Of a stretch of DNA of 21,400 nt, positions 1 to 7,980 are shown in pieces (positions within the stretch are counted from its first letter, which is position 1; each line of letters starts with the position of its first letter). The stretch lies in contig DDLS01000089.1 in assembly GCA_002340255.1 (NCBI GenBank), positions 1 through 21,400 of the forward strand, in the 5' to 3' direction. The notes under the pieces are model-generated. The model ran no database searches and was not told the origin of the DNA. It worked only from the letters and a program-made list of their open reading frames with translations. This DNA is from Cyanobacteria bacterium UBA2566. GTDB taxonomy: Bacteria; Cyanobacteriota; Cyanobacteriia; Cyanobacteriales; Desertifilaceae. The position numbers and the translations under genes were made by a program.

Positions 1-59
1 ACTAGTCCCCCAAAGAGATCTCACAATCAAGCCCAACCCATCATCATTGTTCCTTCTCC

Positions 60-115
60 CCTTATCCCGAACTCAGGTTACTCCATCCTCCTTTCCTTAT
101 CCCGAACTCAGGTTA
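60..115. repeat. Two tandem copies of a 21-bp direct repeat
   Basis: Two identical 21-base copies lie at 60-80 and 95-115, with a period of 35 bases; the core is TTATCCCGAACTCAGGTTA. They sit downstream of the cyclase stop codon, in the 151 bases before the first gene, where I see no coding region. They look like a dispersed intergenic repeat of the kind common in cyanobacterial genomes. I cannot tell whether they mark an element edge. Confidence 0.7.
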
Positions 116-151
116 TATAGCATGTTCAAATGAGAAACCGATCGTTCCCGC

Positions 152-2104
152 TCAGGGATTCAGTCGCTTCCCAGTGAGCATATAAGTGTCCATTTCTCCT
201 TTACCTTTAATGTTAATCTTGCCGCGATGTTGAAGATAGTAATTTAACTTCAGCGCTTCATAGGTTGTGCGGGTGACTTGAATTTGTCCAGGAATGCCAT
301 GGGATTCCATTCGGCTAGCAGTGTTGACCGTATCGCCCCATAAATCATAGCTGAATTTCTTTTTGCCAATCACTCCAGCGACCACAGGACCGCTATTTAC
401 GCCAATGCGGATTTGGAAACTGGTATTCATATCTTGGTTGAGTTCAGCCATTGCCTCTTGCATCTTCAGAGCCATATTGGCGATCGCCTCAGCATGATCG
501 TGGCGCGGTGTTGGCAGTCCTCCCACAACCATATACGCATCACCAATCGTTTTGATTTTCTCTAGGCGATAATCTTCAGTCAATTGGTCGAACTTAGAAA
601 AGATGCGATTGAGTAAAGCGACCAATTCAGAAGCAGTTTTCTCTTCTGAGAGCTTGGTAAAGCCGACAATATCGGCAAACAGAACGGTTACTTCCTCAAA
701 ATATTCGGCGATCGCTCCAGCCGTCTGTTTCAATAATTCCGCAATTCTCACAGGCAGAATATTATGCAGCAGTTTTTCCGTTTGTTTCTTCTGATAAAAC
801 AGGGAAATCTCTATTTTCTTACGCTTAATAAATTGGCACAGTTGGTTCCCGATCCCTGCCAGCATTTGCACCAACTCCTCATCCATCGGTTGCGTCGCTT
901 GACTAAATAGAGTAATCATTCCCAACTTATCTTCATCACTAGAAACCGGAAAACCCACAATCGCATTAACCTTCTCGATCGCCCCTAATTCTTTCTGTAG
1001 TGTTTCTCTCTCCAATTCTATATGGGTAATCCATCGGGGTTGATTATCCCGGTAAATCTTCCCTAACCATCCTTCCCCTAGAGTGAGAGTCGCTTCTGTG
1101 AGTTTAGATAACTGGGGAAATTCAGCCTCAGGCATTTTCCACAGGGTTTGGCGCAACAGTCTATTCGTCGGGATCAAGTTATCGTTACGATCCTTAATTT
1201 GTTTGGGAATCCAATAAACCCCCATATCCCACTCTAAATTTTCCACCAACACGCGCAGGATATTGGGTAAGGCTTCATCAAGCATCAGCGATCGTGACAA
1301 GACCCGCGCCACACTATACTGAATATAGAGCCGTTTTTGCGCCTGTTTAGTTTTGGTAATATCTCGTCCCACATACAAGATATCCTTTAAAGTGGGCACA
1401 TCCGTATCCAAAGCCGCACAAGAAAAAGCAATTGAGAGTTTTTCCCCCCGTTTATTGGGAATTAATACCTCAATATCCGTTAAGACTTCCCCTTGCAAAA
1501 ACTTTTCATTAGAAACCCACTCATGACTTAATGGGTGGTCTCCTAAAAGATACCGAATGGGTTTACCAATCAGTTCCTCCTTACTATATTCAAGCAAATC
1601 ATATACCGCAGGATTAACCGTTTTTATTTCTCCCAAATGATTCGTCACAATTAACGCTTCTGCCATGGAGTGAATAAGCTGCTGGATATAATTCTCAGAT
1701 TTCGCTAAAGCATTAATTACAATACTATTTTCATTCGTTGCCTGCACCAAACTTTGCTCTAGATTCATTCGTTCCGTCACATCTTCCAGGAACACAATCA
1801 ATTCCTGAAAACCCTCACTGTGGGGATTAGCAATAAAATAGAGATCGACATATAAAGGATGATTTACATCAGACGAGCGAGAAATCGCCTTAATATCAAA
1901 ACCATCTTGTTCCCCCAACACAATCAACTCTAGAATTTCTTCTATTCCATAAGTTTCAGGAAAATAAAATTGAAAAGATTCCCCAGTCTTTAATGGGTCT
2001 TCACCACCAACCAATCGATCGGCATCATCGGAAAAGTCCAAAATGATCAACTCTCGATCTAAGATCGCATATTCTAGATGTTTGGGAACCATGGTTTTTG
2101 ACAT
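152..2104 (-). CDS. Adenylate cyclase (class III) with PAS-like, PAS and GAF sensory domains
   Basis: 650 aa, predicted to make cAMP from ATP. Order: PAS-like sensor (about 1-130), a PAS domain (about 137-255, with PAS-type text such as LIVTNHLGEI), a GAF-like domain (about 260-428) and a C-terminal class III cyclase domain (about 470-645). The catalytic set is complete: metal Asp478 in FADIVGF and Asp522 in KTIGDAYM (44 residues apart, as in mammalian cyclases), adenine-selecting Lys518 and Asp587 in SYDLWGDTVN, and Asn594 and Arg598 in NTASRM. Lys and Asp at the purine-recognition sites favour ATP over GTP. I see no membrane helix, so it is probably cytosolic. It is the last gene of a seven-gene minus-strand cluster, 30 bases after the STAS gene. 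Its first 130 residues are about half identical to those of the PP2C protein upstream. The start ATG has only a weak Shine-Dalgarno; Met5 is an alternative. Confidence 0.93.
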   Translation of the reverse strand: MSKTMVPKHLEYAILDRELIILDFSDDADRLVGGEDPLKTGESFQFYFPETYGIEEILELIVLGEQDGFDIKAISRSSDVNHPLYVDLYFIANPHSEGFQELIVFLEDVTERMNLEQSLVQATNENSIVINALAKSENYIQQLIHSMAEALIVTNHLGEIKTVNPAVYDLLEYSKEELIGKPIRYLLGDHPLSHEWVSNEKFLQGEVLTDIEVLIPNKRGEKLSIAFSCAALDTDVPTLKDILYVGRDITKTKQAQKRLYIQYSVARVLSRSLMLDEALPNILRVLVENLEWDMGVYWIPKQIKDRNDNLIPTNRLLRQTLWKMPEAEFPQLSKLTEATLTLGEGWLGKIYRDNQPRWITHIELERETLQKELGAIEKVNAIVGFPVSSDEDKLGMITLFSQATQPMDEELVQMLAGIGNQLCQFIKRKKIEISLFYQKKQTEKLLHNILPVRIAELLKQTAGAIAEYFEEVTVLFADIVGFTKLSEEKTASELVALLNRIFSKFDQLTEDYRLEKIKTIGDAYMVVGGLPTPRHDHAEAIANMALKMQEAMAELNQDMNTSFQIRIGVNSGPVVAGVIGKKKFSYDLWGDTVNTASRMESHGIPGQIQVTRTTYEALKLNYYLQHRGKINIKGKGEMDTYMLTGKRLNP

Positions 2105-2134
2105 ATATTTATCACGCTTAAATCACTATGTTTC

Positions 2135-2503
2135 TCACTCAACAATCAACTCCAAGTTCGGCAAAAACTTTTGCAAATTCTTAAGCGATTTACTTTGCCA
2201 AGCAACATCCACAGAACCTTTTACCGTCAATTGAATCTTTGGTTTTTTTCGCAATCCAATCACAAATTTAGTAATTAAGCTAATTCCTGAACTATTCAAA
2301 AAGCTCAACTCTTTTAAGTTTAAAGTTAAATGGGGAGGTTCAGAATCCGCTATTTGCTCTAGAAAATCCTTAATCGGATCGTATTCAGATGCTCCATTCA
2401 GACTCAGTTCACCCGTAAAATCAATCGTCGTTGATTCTGGATTATAATAAACTTGATATTCCTTAGTATCAATCTGCTGAAAATCCATATTCACCTCATT
2501 CAA
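2135..2503 (-). CDS. STAS-domain protein, anti-sigma-factor antagonist-like
   Basis: 122 aa, a single STAS domain of the SpoIIAA/RsbV type. The diagnostic stretch is LNLKELSFLNSSGIS. By alignment to the DSSG/DSTG motif of SpoIIAA and RsbV, Ser71 is the likely phosphorylation site; Asn70 replaces the usual Asp. In known partner switches a HATPase kinase phosphorylates this serine and a PP2C phosphatase reverses it, and genes for both lie just upstream. No sigma factor or anti-sigma gene is in the window, so the downstream partner is unknown. Two starts are plausible: the first ATG has AAGGA seven bases upstream, while Met6 at 2488 has GAGGTG just in front. The gene lies 23 bases after the kinase-like gene and 30 before the cyclase gene. 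Confidence 0.85.
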   Translation of the reverse strand: MNEVNMDFQQIDTKEYQVYYNPESTTIDFTGELSLNGASEYDPIKDFLEQIADSEPPHLTLNLKELSFLNSSGISLITKFVIGLRKKPKIQLTVKGSVDVAWQSKSLKNLQKFLPNLELIVE

Positions 2504-2526
2504 TCTTCCTTGATATTCATACGCAA

Positions 2527-3108
2527 TTAAACTTTCACTTTAGCCATGGTAGTAATGCTGACAAAATCTCTCCCTGCACGAGAATCTGTTATTTTCCATC
2601 CTAGAGTAGCTCCATAATCCTTCATCATACTAATTAATCCCAAGCCTGATGCATTACTATCCTCTTCAAGACTCTTCTCTACTTGATCGATATACAATTC
2701 TTCTAAGTCTGCGTTCAACAATTGATCGATAAACTCTTCAAAAGAGATAAGGGTTTGGGACTGAACTGTATTAGTAGCAAAAATGGCCGCAACTATACTA
2801 TGATCTGGCTGTTGAATAAAATGAATTCCAAACATCACTTTACAGTTCACAGATTGATCGTGAAATTTAATAGCATTTTCCAGCAGTTCATTGGCAATAT
2901 AACTCACAGATGCTTTACTTTCTGCAACTCGACGCTGATCGTCATCTAGAGGCAAAAAACTGGAAAAATAGTCAGCTAGAAAGTACGCTGATAACCGATT
3001 ATTCTTCCATCGTTTTTTTTGTGGTTGTGAACTGGGAGTAAATGTCAATTCTAAAGAATCATGTTCTGGGGGAAATTCTTTAATAAAATCACCTAAAATT
3101 TTTTCCAT
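2527..3108 (-). CDS. HATPase-fold protein, RsbW/SpoIIAB-like serine kinase candidate
   Basis: 193 aa. The N-box is YIANELLENAIKFH (Glu74, Asn78) and the G2-like box is SNASGLGLISMM (155-158 GLGL), so this is a GHKL-type ATP-binding protein. The usual DxGxG G1 box is not visible; the equivalent stretch reads IFATNTV. It may therefore belong to a divergent branch such as the SiaB-like/DUF6272 kinases rather than classical RsbW; that placement is inference. In a partner-switch module it would phosphorylate the STAS protein encoded 23 bases downstream. Position between the PP2C and STAS genes supports this. Cyanobacteria have a comparable phosphatase/kinase/STAS group around icfG in Synechocystis. 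The 88-base gap upstream is the widest inside the cluster. Confidence 0.75.
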   Translation of the reverse strand: MEKILGDFIKEFPPEHDSLELTFTPSSQPQKKRWKNNRLSAYFLADYFSSFLPLDDDQRRVAESKASVSYIANELLENAIKFHDQSVNCKVMFGIHFIQQPDHSIVAAIFATNTVQSQTLISFEEFIDQLLNADLEELYIDQVEKSLEEDSNASGLGLISMMKDYGATLGWKITDSRAGRDFVSITTMAKVKV

Positions 3109-3143
3109 CTTCTGAATTTATATACTAAGTTATAAGTCGTCCA

Positions 3144-3149
3144 ATTATA
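3144..3149 (-). promoter_or_regulatory. Possible internal promoter -10 element
   Basis: In the 88-base gap upstream of the HATPase gene the minus strand reads TATAAT in an AT-rich stretch, 35 bases before the start codon. There is no convincing TTGACA-like -35 at the expected distance (about TCTTCT). It could give the kinase, STAS and cyclase genes some independent transcription, but it may simply be chance in AT-rich DNA. Confidence 0.25.
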
Positions 3150-3196
3150 TTTTAAAGAGTAACCATAGAAGAAGCTTGGTTTATTTGTTTCATAAA

Positions 3197-4426
3197 TCAT
3201 ATTGAACGGTTTTTTTTCAAAACGACAAAAGTGATATCATCCCATATTTTTTCCGATCCAATAAACTGCTGTAAATCTTCAATAATAGCTTCTTTGATTT
3301 GATTAGAGTTATCCTGCCAGTTCTGGCTAATTATTTGACATAATCTTTCTATTCCATAACGCTTCTTACTCCTATTTCTCGCTTCTGTAATACCATCTGT
3401 GTAGAGTACCACACCATCTCCTGCATTTAGCTTAACTCTAGTATAACTAATAAATTCAGCAATGTTGTAATCTAAGCCAATCGGTAACCCTAAGTCTATT
3501 GTATCAATCCGCTCAATTTTTCCTCCTTGACGTACAAGAATCACTTCTTCATGTTGGCCGCTGATCGTTAATTCTCCATCCGCATAATTTAATAGACATA
3601 AAGTTAAATTTTTATCTATTCCCATGCGTTCTACATTCTTATAAATAGTTCGGTTGAGGAAGTCTAAAAAGGAAATGGGGTCATTTTCTTTGATCTCCTT
3701 GAGGGTACGAACAGCACTTTGAGCCATGAGCATCAGAATAGCACTTTCTAAGCCATGACCAGTAACATCGCCAATGGCAATTGTGATTGCGCCATCCATG
3801 GAAATGACATCATAATAGTCACCTCCCACTTCATCAGCCGGTTGCATATATCCGGCAATATCCAGTTCTGGGATACTGGCTAAATCTTCGGGTTTAGGCA
3901 GAATTAATTGCTGCATTTCCTCAAGAATTTCTAATTCTGCGGATAGGCGTATATTTTCTGACTTAAGTTGTTGATTGAGGTGATCGATTTCTTGGTTCGC
4001 TGCGGCTAATTCTGTGGTTCTCTCTTGTAGTCGATAGATAACGATCGCGTTTTCATTCGTCGCTTGCACCAACCTCTGCTCCAATTCCATCTGTGCCGTC
4101 ACGTCTTCGAGAAATAAAATTAGGCGGTGATGTTCACTAGGTTTGGGATTGGGGATAAAATAGAGGTCAATATACAACTGAGTATCTGGATTCAGGGAAC
4201 GTGCAATCGCCTTGAGATCAAAGCTATCGAGTTCTCCAGTCAGCACTGAATCTAAGATGTCTTCTAAACCAACTGTTTCAGGAAAATACTGATGTAATAT
4301 TTCCCCAGTTCTTAACACTATTTCCTCTCCAATAAAGCGTTTTGCGCCCACGGAATAGTCCTGAACAATCAACTCTTGGTTTAAAATTAAATATTCAATA
4401 TGATGGGGAACAATCAGTTGACACAT
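3197..4426 (-). CDS. PP2C-type (SpoIIE/RsbU family) phosphatase with PAS-like sensor
   Basis: 409 aa. Layout: PAS-like sensor (about 1-130), a coiled coil (about 130-175, rich in Glu, Gln and Leu) and a SpoIIE-type PP2C domain (about 185-405). Metal-binding acidic residues are visible: Asp203 and Asp206 in GGDYYD, Asp220 in GDVTGHG, Asp344 in LYTDGITEA, and Asp396/Asp397 in WDDITF. The family dephosphorylates phosphoserine on STAS proteins, so the STAS product of this cluster is the likely substrate. The sensor-coiled coil-phosphatase order resembles RsbP/RsbU and the cyanobacterial IcfG. The start ATG is only three bases after the stop codon of the GTPase gene with no clear Shine-Dalgarno, which points to translational coupling. 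The sensor is shared with the cyclase at the end of the cluster. Confidence 0.92.
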   Translation of the reverse strand: MCQLIVPHHIEYLILNQELIVQDYSVGAKRFIGEEIVLRTGEILHQYFPETVGLEDILDSVLTGELDSFDLKAIARSLNPDTQLYIDLYFIPNPKPSEHHRLILFLEDVTAQMELEQRLVQATNENAIVIYRLQERTTELAAANQEIDHLNQQLKSENIRLSAELEILEEMQQLILPKPEDLASIPELDIAGYMQPADEVGGDYYDVISMDGAITIAIGDVTGHGLESAILMLMAQSAVRTLKEIKENDPISFLDFLNRTIYKNVERMGIDKNLTLCLLNYADGELTISGQHEEVILVRQGGKIERIDTIDLGLPIGLDYNIAEFISYTRVKLNAGDGVVLYTDGITEARNRSKKRYGIERLCQIISQNWQDNSNQIKEAIIEDLQQFIGSEKIWDDITFVVLKKNRSI

Positions 4427-4429
4427 GAA

Positions 4430-4945
4430 TTACTTGATCGCCAGAATTGCCTGAGCTAAATCTTGGAAGAGTTGATTAACATTATCTCCACTTTTGGCTG
4501 ACGTTCCATAGATTTTAATCACGGGTTGGTCAGGATATTGATTGCTTTTCAAGAGGGCTTCTAGTTTTTGGTCGTCTACTAAGTCCGCTTTATTGAGCGC
4601 AACAACCATTTTACCCTTGGGGTTAACTTTCGCGAATAAATTGAGATGATTGGAGATGTTCTCTATCGTTTCTTGTCGGCTAACATCGGCGACAATAATC
4701 GCTCCTTTTGCTCCTTGCAGATAACTGGGAGCGATCGCCTTAAATTTAGTTTGCCCTTCAATATCCCAAATTAGCAATTGTAACTCTGCTCCTTCAGGAA
4801 GATTAACTTCTTTACGGGAAATTTTTACCCCCACGGTAGATAAATATTTATCATCAAATTGACCATCAACGAACCGGCGAATCAGACTGGTTTTACCCAC
4901 ACTGAAGTCCCCAACCATACAAATTTTTTTAGAAATTTTAGCCAT
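4430..4945 (-). CDS. Ras/Rab-like small GTPase
   Basis: 171 aa, a complete single-domain GTPase of the Ras superfamily. G1 P-loop GDFSVGKT (12-19); switch I Thr37 in LSTVGV; G3 DIEGQ (Asp61, Gly64, Gln65, with Gln65 equivalent to Ras Gln61); G4 NKAD (118-121); G5 TSAK (148-151). Phe14 occupies the position of Ras Gly12. There is no C-terminal cysteine motif for lipid attachment, so membrane association would need a partner. The start ATG lies one base after the upstream OmpA gene's stop codon, and its Shine-Dalgarno (AGGA) sits within that gene's final codons, so the two are translationally linked. The OmpA protein has a cytoplasmic longin/roadblock-like stretch, the kind of domain that regulates bacterial GTPases such as MglA; a direct partnership is inference. 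Confidence 0.92.
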   Translation of the reverse strand: MAKISKKICMVGDFSVGKTSLIRRFVDGQFDDKYLSTVGVKISRKEVNLPEGAELQLLIWDIEGQTKFKAIAPSYLQGAKGAIIVADVSRQETIENISNHLNLFAKVNPKGKMVVALNKADLVDDQKLEALLKSNQYPDQPVIKIYGTSAKSGDNVNQLFQDLAQAILAIK

Positions 4946-4946
4946 T

Positions 4947-7328
4947 TTAATTTCCTACTTTAATCGGACGAAATAACTCAAACCGAACACAGCGACTTAA
5001 AGCCAGCGCATCCGTAGAGTTGATCCCGGGTGGGGGTTCTGTGGTTCCTTGGATTTTGAGGCGTTGGGCTGAAATGCCTTGTTGTTGTAAGGCCATTTTC
5101 ACCGCTTCTGCTCGTTGCCAAGAGAGCTTTTGATTTTCACCCCAACCACCGATCTTATCGCTATGTCCTATAATCATTAAATCAAATTCTGGATATTGGT
5201 TTAAAAATCGAGCAATCTTGGGTATGCCTTCAGCCCGATCCGCTGGATGCAGTTTATTAGAACCTGATTCAAAGTAAAACTTTGTTTCCAATGGAGATGC
5301 TTGGAGTTGAATGCGACTAAAGACACTACTTACTCCAGTAATTCCCTCTAAAGAGTCTAGTATTTTTTCTAGATCGGTAATTTCAACGACTGTTCCTGAA
5401 AGAGTGACATTTCCTTGGTTATAGGTAGCTGTAATACTGACTCCATCGAGTTGATTGAGGACTTCAACGATCCGATTTACTTCTGTAGCGGCTGCATCTA
5501 AATCAGGAGGAAGATTAACTGCTACAATATCGTTATCTAAGGTGATATCGGGAATAATTTCTGATACAATTTGTCCGGCTTTTAAGCGTAAATCTTCATT
5601 GGGGACTCTGCCGTTTAATTGGATCGTTTCCCGATTGACATTGGGAGTAATGGCATAAACAGAGAGTTCTGGAGATGAGAGCAAAGCTTGACGGGTTTGG
5701 ACTTCTAGGTTATGTGCTTTTTGCCATTGGTGAGAAGTCCAAATCCAAGGGATAGAAATTGCCCCGATCGCCCCTAAAATGAGGATGATTAAGGCCCAAG
5801 GAAAGTCATTCTCCTGTTTTTCCTCGCTCTGGACAAAGAGTTGTTCTAAATGTTTGGGGATTTGTTCGGGGATGGTGTCGGGGTCGCCATCAAATTCACT
5901 GATGGGGTCTCCAAATTTTTGCAAAAGGAAAGCATAGGTTTCTCTAATTTTTTGTAAGAAGGCTTTAGAGGGTTCGCCTTTGACGATCGCAGCTAGATAG
6001 GAATAGCCAGCAACTTCTAGCATGATTTTGCAATCATCATATTCAATTTCATTGACTTCTGAGGTCATTTCATCAGAAGAGATACAGTCATTGACAAAAC
6101 TGCGAATAGCGGTGAGCATTCCAGCTAGCATGTCTGATTCTAGTGGGTTGGCTTCTGAGGGTTGGTATTCACTAATTACTAGACCTGAGGCTTTGTGAAT
6201 GAGAAGAATAGCCCGGATAGTAAAGGGCATTGATTCTTGGAAAATGAGTTCTGCCTCAGAAACGCCTTGCACTCTGGCTTTAATTTTTCGTTTAATTCCT
6301 TTTAAGGTGAAGGTGCTTTCTACCTTTTGATTAATGGATTTGATGACATCACCCATATATTTGGCAATGGTATTGCCAATGACAGGATAGAGGGCATCAA
6401 CCATGGCTTCCCGTTCACATTCTATTTGCTCTTTAATGGCGGGGCCCATTTCCGGGCCAAGGGCTTTGGCGATCGCGTGGCGGTCAATCCGAATTTGCTC
6501 TTCAATGGCTAGACTCACTTCTGGAGCCAAGGCTTTAGCGACTTCACGGGGCGATCGCCGGATTTCTTCGGCAATAGCAGCGGGAATCAAATCCGCCAAT
6601 ACTCCACTCATGGCTTCGGAATCCTGTTGGGCGCGATTTTCAATAATTTTGTCAATAATCGGAGTTAGCACCCGAATACTTTGCTCGTGAGAAACGGTTA
6701 AATCAAATCCTAAGAGTTCAGAAATTAAAGGCAGCAGGGGATTAATGAGTGCTGTTTGCTGTTCGAGTTGGGTTAATCGCTCTTCTAAACTCAGATCGGA
6801 TACAGGACTTAAGGTGGAGAGATTAGCAGATAATGAGCGAGATTCGACCAAAGATTGGCTAGATGCGGAAGATTCTGAAGGCAACAATAGACTTTGAATC
6901 ACTTGGAGAGATATATCGTCCTGTTGGGGTTGGTCTTTATGTTCAGATTTGGGTGGACTGTTGGTAATTTTTGGTTCAAGGGGATTCTGAGAAAGGGCAG
7001 AATCGAGGGAAGTTTTTTCTTCCTCCAATTCTGCTTTTAAGATTAAAGGAGGTAAATTTTCTCCTGAAAATTCAGATGATGATCGAGATTCAGGTTGCGG
7101 ATCGAGCAGCAGATCGGATAATAAATCGAGGGTATCCTCCCACTCCTGGCGAGCTTCAGAGGGTTCATATGAAACGGAAGCCTTTGGTTTGGTTGGCTCC
7201 ATTTCTATAACGGGCTGATCTGGATTCAACCAATTAAAGATGTTCTCTCTCTCCAGCGTCGATTCTAATCTAGGCTCAGAAGAGGATTGAGAACGCTTCT
7301 GTTGTGATTGTGGATCTGATAAAACCAT
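4947..7328 (-). CDS. Trans-envelope protein: 23-residue repeats, longin-like domain, one membrane helix, BON and OmpA domains
   Basis: 793 aa. Residues 1-180 are polar and Ser/Gln/Glu/Pro-rich, probably disordered. Residues 229-320 contain four successive 23-residue amphipathic repeats starting at 229, 252, 275 and 298, with a recurring ALxPE or similar core. Residues about 364-480 look like a longin/roadblock-type fold (hydrophobic strand IRAILLIHKASGLVI, then MLAGMLTAIRSFV). One transmembrane helix follows at about 509-530. After it come two BON-like segments (about 545-607 and 615-675) and an OmpA C-terminal domain (about 680-790). Asp724 in GHSDKIG and Arg739 in SWQRAEAV have the 15-residue spacing of the peptidoglycan-binding pair in Acinetobacter OmpA. 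The layout suggests a cytoplasmic N-half and a wall-binding periplasmic C-half. The GTPase gene follows with a one-base gap. Confidence 0.85.
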   Translation of the reverse strand: MVLSDPQSQQKRSQSSSEPRLESTLERENIFNWLNPDQPVIEMEPTKPKASVSYEPSEARQEWEDTLDLLSDLLLDPQPESRSSSEFSGENLPPLILKAELEEEKTSLDSALSQNPLEPKITNSPPKSEHKDQPQQDDISLQVIQSLLLPSESSASSQSLVESRSLSANLSTLSPVSDLSLEERLTQLEQQTALINPLLPLISELLGFDLTVSHEQSIRVLTPIIDKIIENRAQQDSEAMSGVLADLIPAAIAEEIRRSPREVAKALAPEVSLAIEEQIRIDRHAIAKALGPEMGPAIKEQIECEREAMVDALYPVIGNTIAKYMGDVIKSINQKVESTFTLKGIKRKIKARVQGVSEAELIFQESMPFTIRAILLIHKASGLVISEYQPSEANPLESDMLAGMLTAIRSFVNDCISSDEMTSEVNEIEYDDCKIMLEVAGYSYLAAIVKGEPSKAFLQKIRETYAFLLQKFGDPISEFDGDPDTIPEQIPKHLEQLFVQSEEKQENDFPWALIILILGAIGAISIPWIWTSHQWQKAHNLEVQTRQALLSSPELSVYAITPNVNRETIQLNGRVPNEDLRLKAGQIVSEIIPDITLDNDIVAVNLPPDLDAAATEVNRIVEVLNQLDGVSITATYNQGNVTLSGTVVEITDLEKILDSLEGITGVSSVFSRIQLQASPLETKFYFESGSNKLHPADRAEGIPKIARFLNQYPEFDLMIIGHSDKIGGWGENQKLSWQRAEAVKMALQQQGISAQRLKIQGTTEPPPGINSTDALALSRCVRFELFRPIKVGN

Positions 7329-7370
7329 GGTATACCCCGATCTCCGATCCTCTCATTTGCACTTACACTG

Positions 7371-7967
7371 CTAAGAGTGTTGTTCAGGCAATAACAAATC
7401 TGCCTTGACTTCCGATCCTTCGATTTCTCGAACCAAATCGGTTTTCTTGACTTTCATGCACAGGTCAAATAATACTTCTGCGAATTCATCACGGGAAATC
7501 TTGTTGTCTTGCAGTCCATTGACATATTTATTTAATTCGCTTTGGATTTGCCCGGTGAGGTCGTGCAGTTCTTTTTGCAAAGATTCTTTGGTATGGCGAA
7601 TATTTTGTTCTAAACTTTCTGTTTGGTTATGTAAGGTTTTATCTAACCCCTTAACTTGTTCATTAAAGTTTTTCTGCGTCCGTTCTAGGTCTTGTTTGAA
7701 CTCGGTGAAGTCTTCCGTATGGGTTACGGTCACATACTGAATTTTTTTCTCTAGGGCATAAGAATTCGATCGCAGTTCATTCGAGAACTGCTCTTTGAGT
7801 TGATTGAGACGATCGCCCATCTCTTGCCTGAGATCCTTGATTGTACTCTCCAATACCTCCAGTCGGGTATCGAGTTCCCGTTGCTGTTCTCCAAAGAGTA
7901 GGTCCCGGATCTGCTCTACATTTCCCAGGCGATCGCGCATATCTTTGGGTTGTCCTGGATCGTTCAT
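7371..7967 (-). CDS. Coiled-coil protein of unknown function, first gene of the signalling cluster
   Basis: 198 aa, highly charged, with long heptad-like patterns over roughly residues 30-165 and no membrane segment or signal peptide. The C-terminal 35 residues (after YVNGLQDNKISRDEF) look like a small globular or helical cap. I do not recognise a catalytic motif. The ATG at 7967 is preceded by AGAGGA eight bases upstream, which supports the start. It is the first gene of the cluster, 42 bases upstream of the OmpA gene. A scaffold or partner role for the trans-envelope protein or GTPase is plausible, but this rests on position alone. Confidence 0.8.
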   Translation of the reverse strand: MNDPGQPKDMRDRLGNVEQIRDLLFGEQQRELDTRLEVLESTIKDLRQEMGDRLNQLKEQFSNELRSNSYALEKKIQYVTVTHTEDFTEFKQDLERTQKNFNEQVKGLDKTLHNQTESLEQNIRHTKESLQKELHDLTGQIQSELNKYVNGLQDNKISRDEFAEVLFDLCMKVKKTDLVREIEGSEVKADLLLPEQHS

Positions 7968-7980
7968 CGTCGTTTTCCTC

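Noticed and set aside
6403..6690. 95-codon plus-strand frame inside the OmpA gene
   Set aside because: It is the antisense shadow of the 23-residue repeat region; the minus-strand protein has coherent domains across it.
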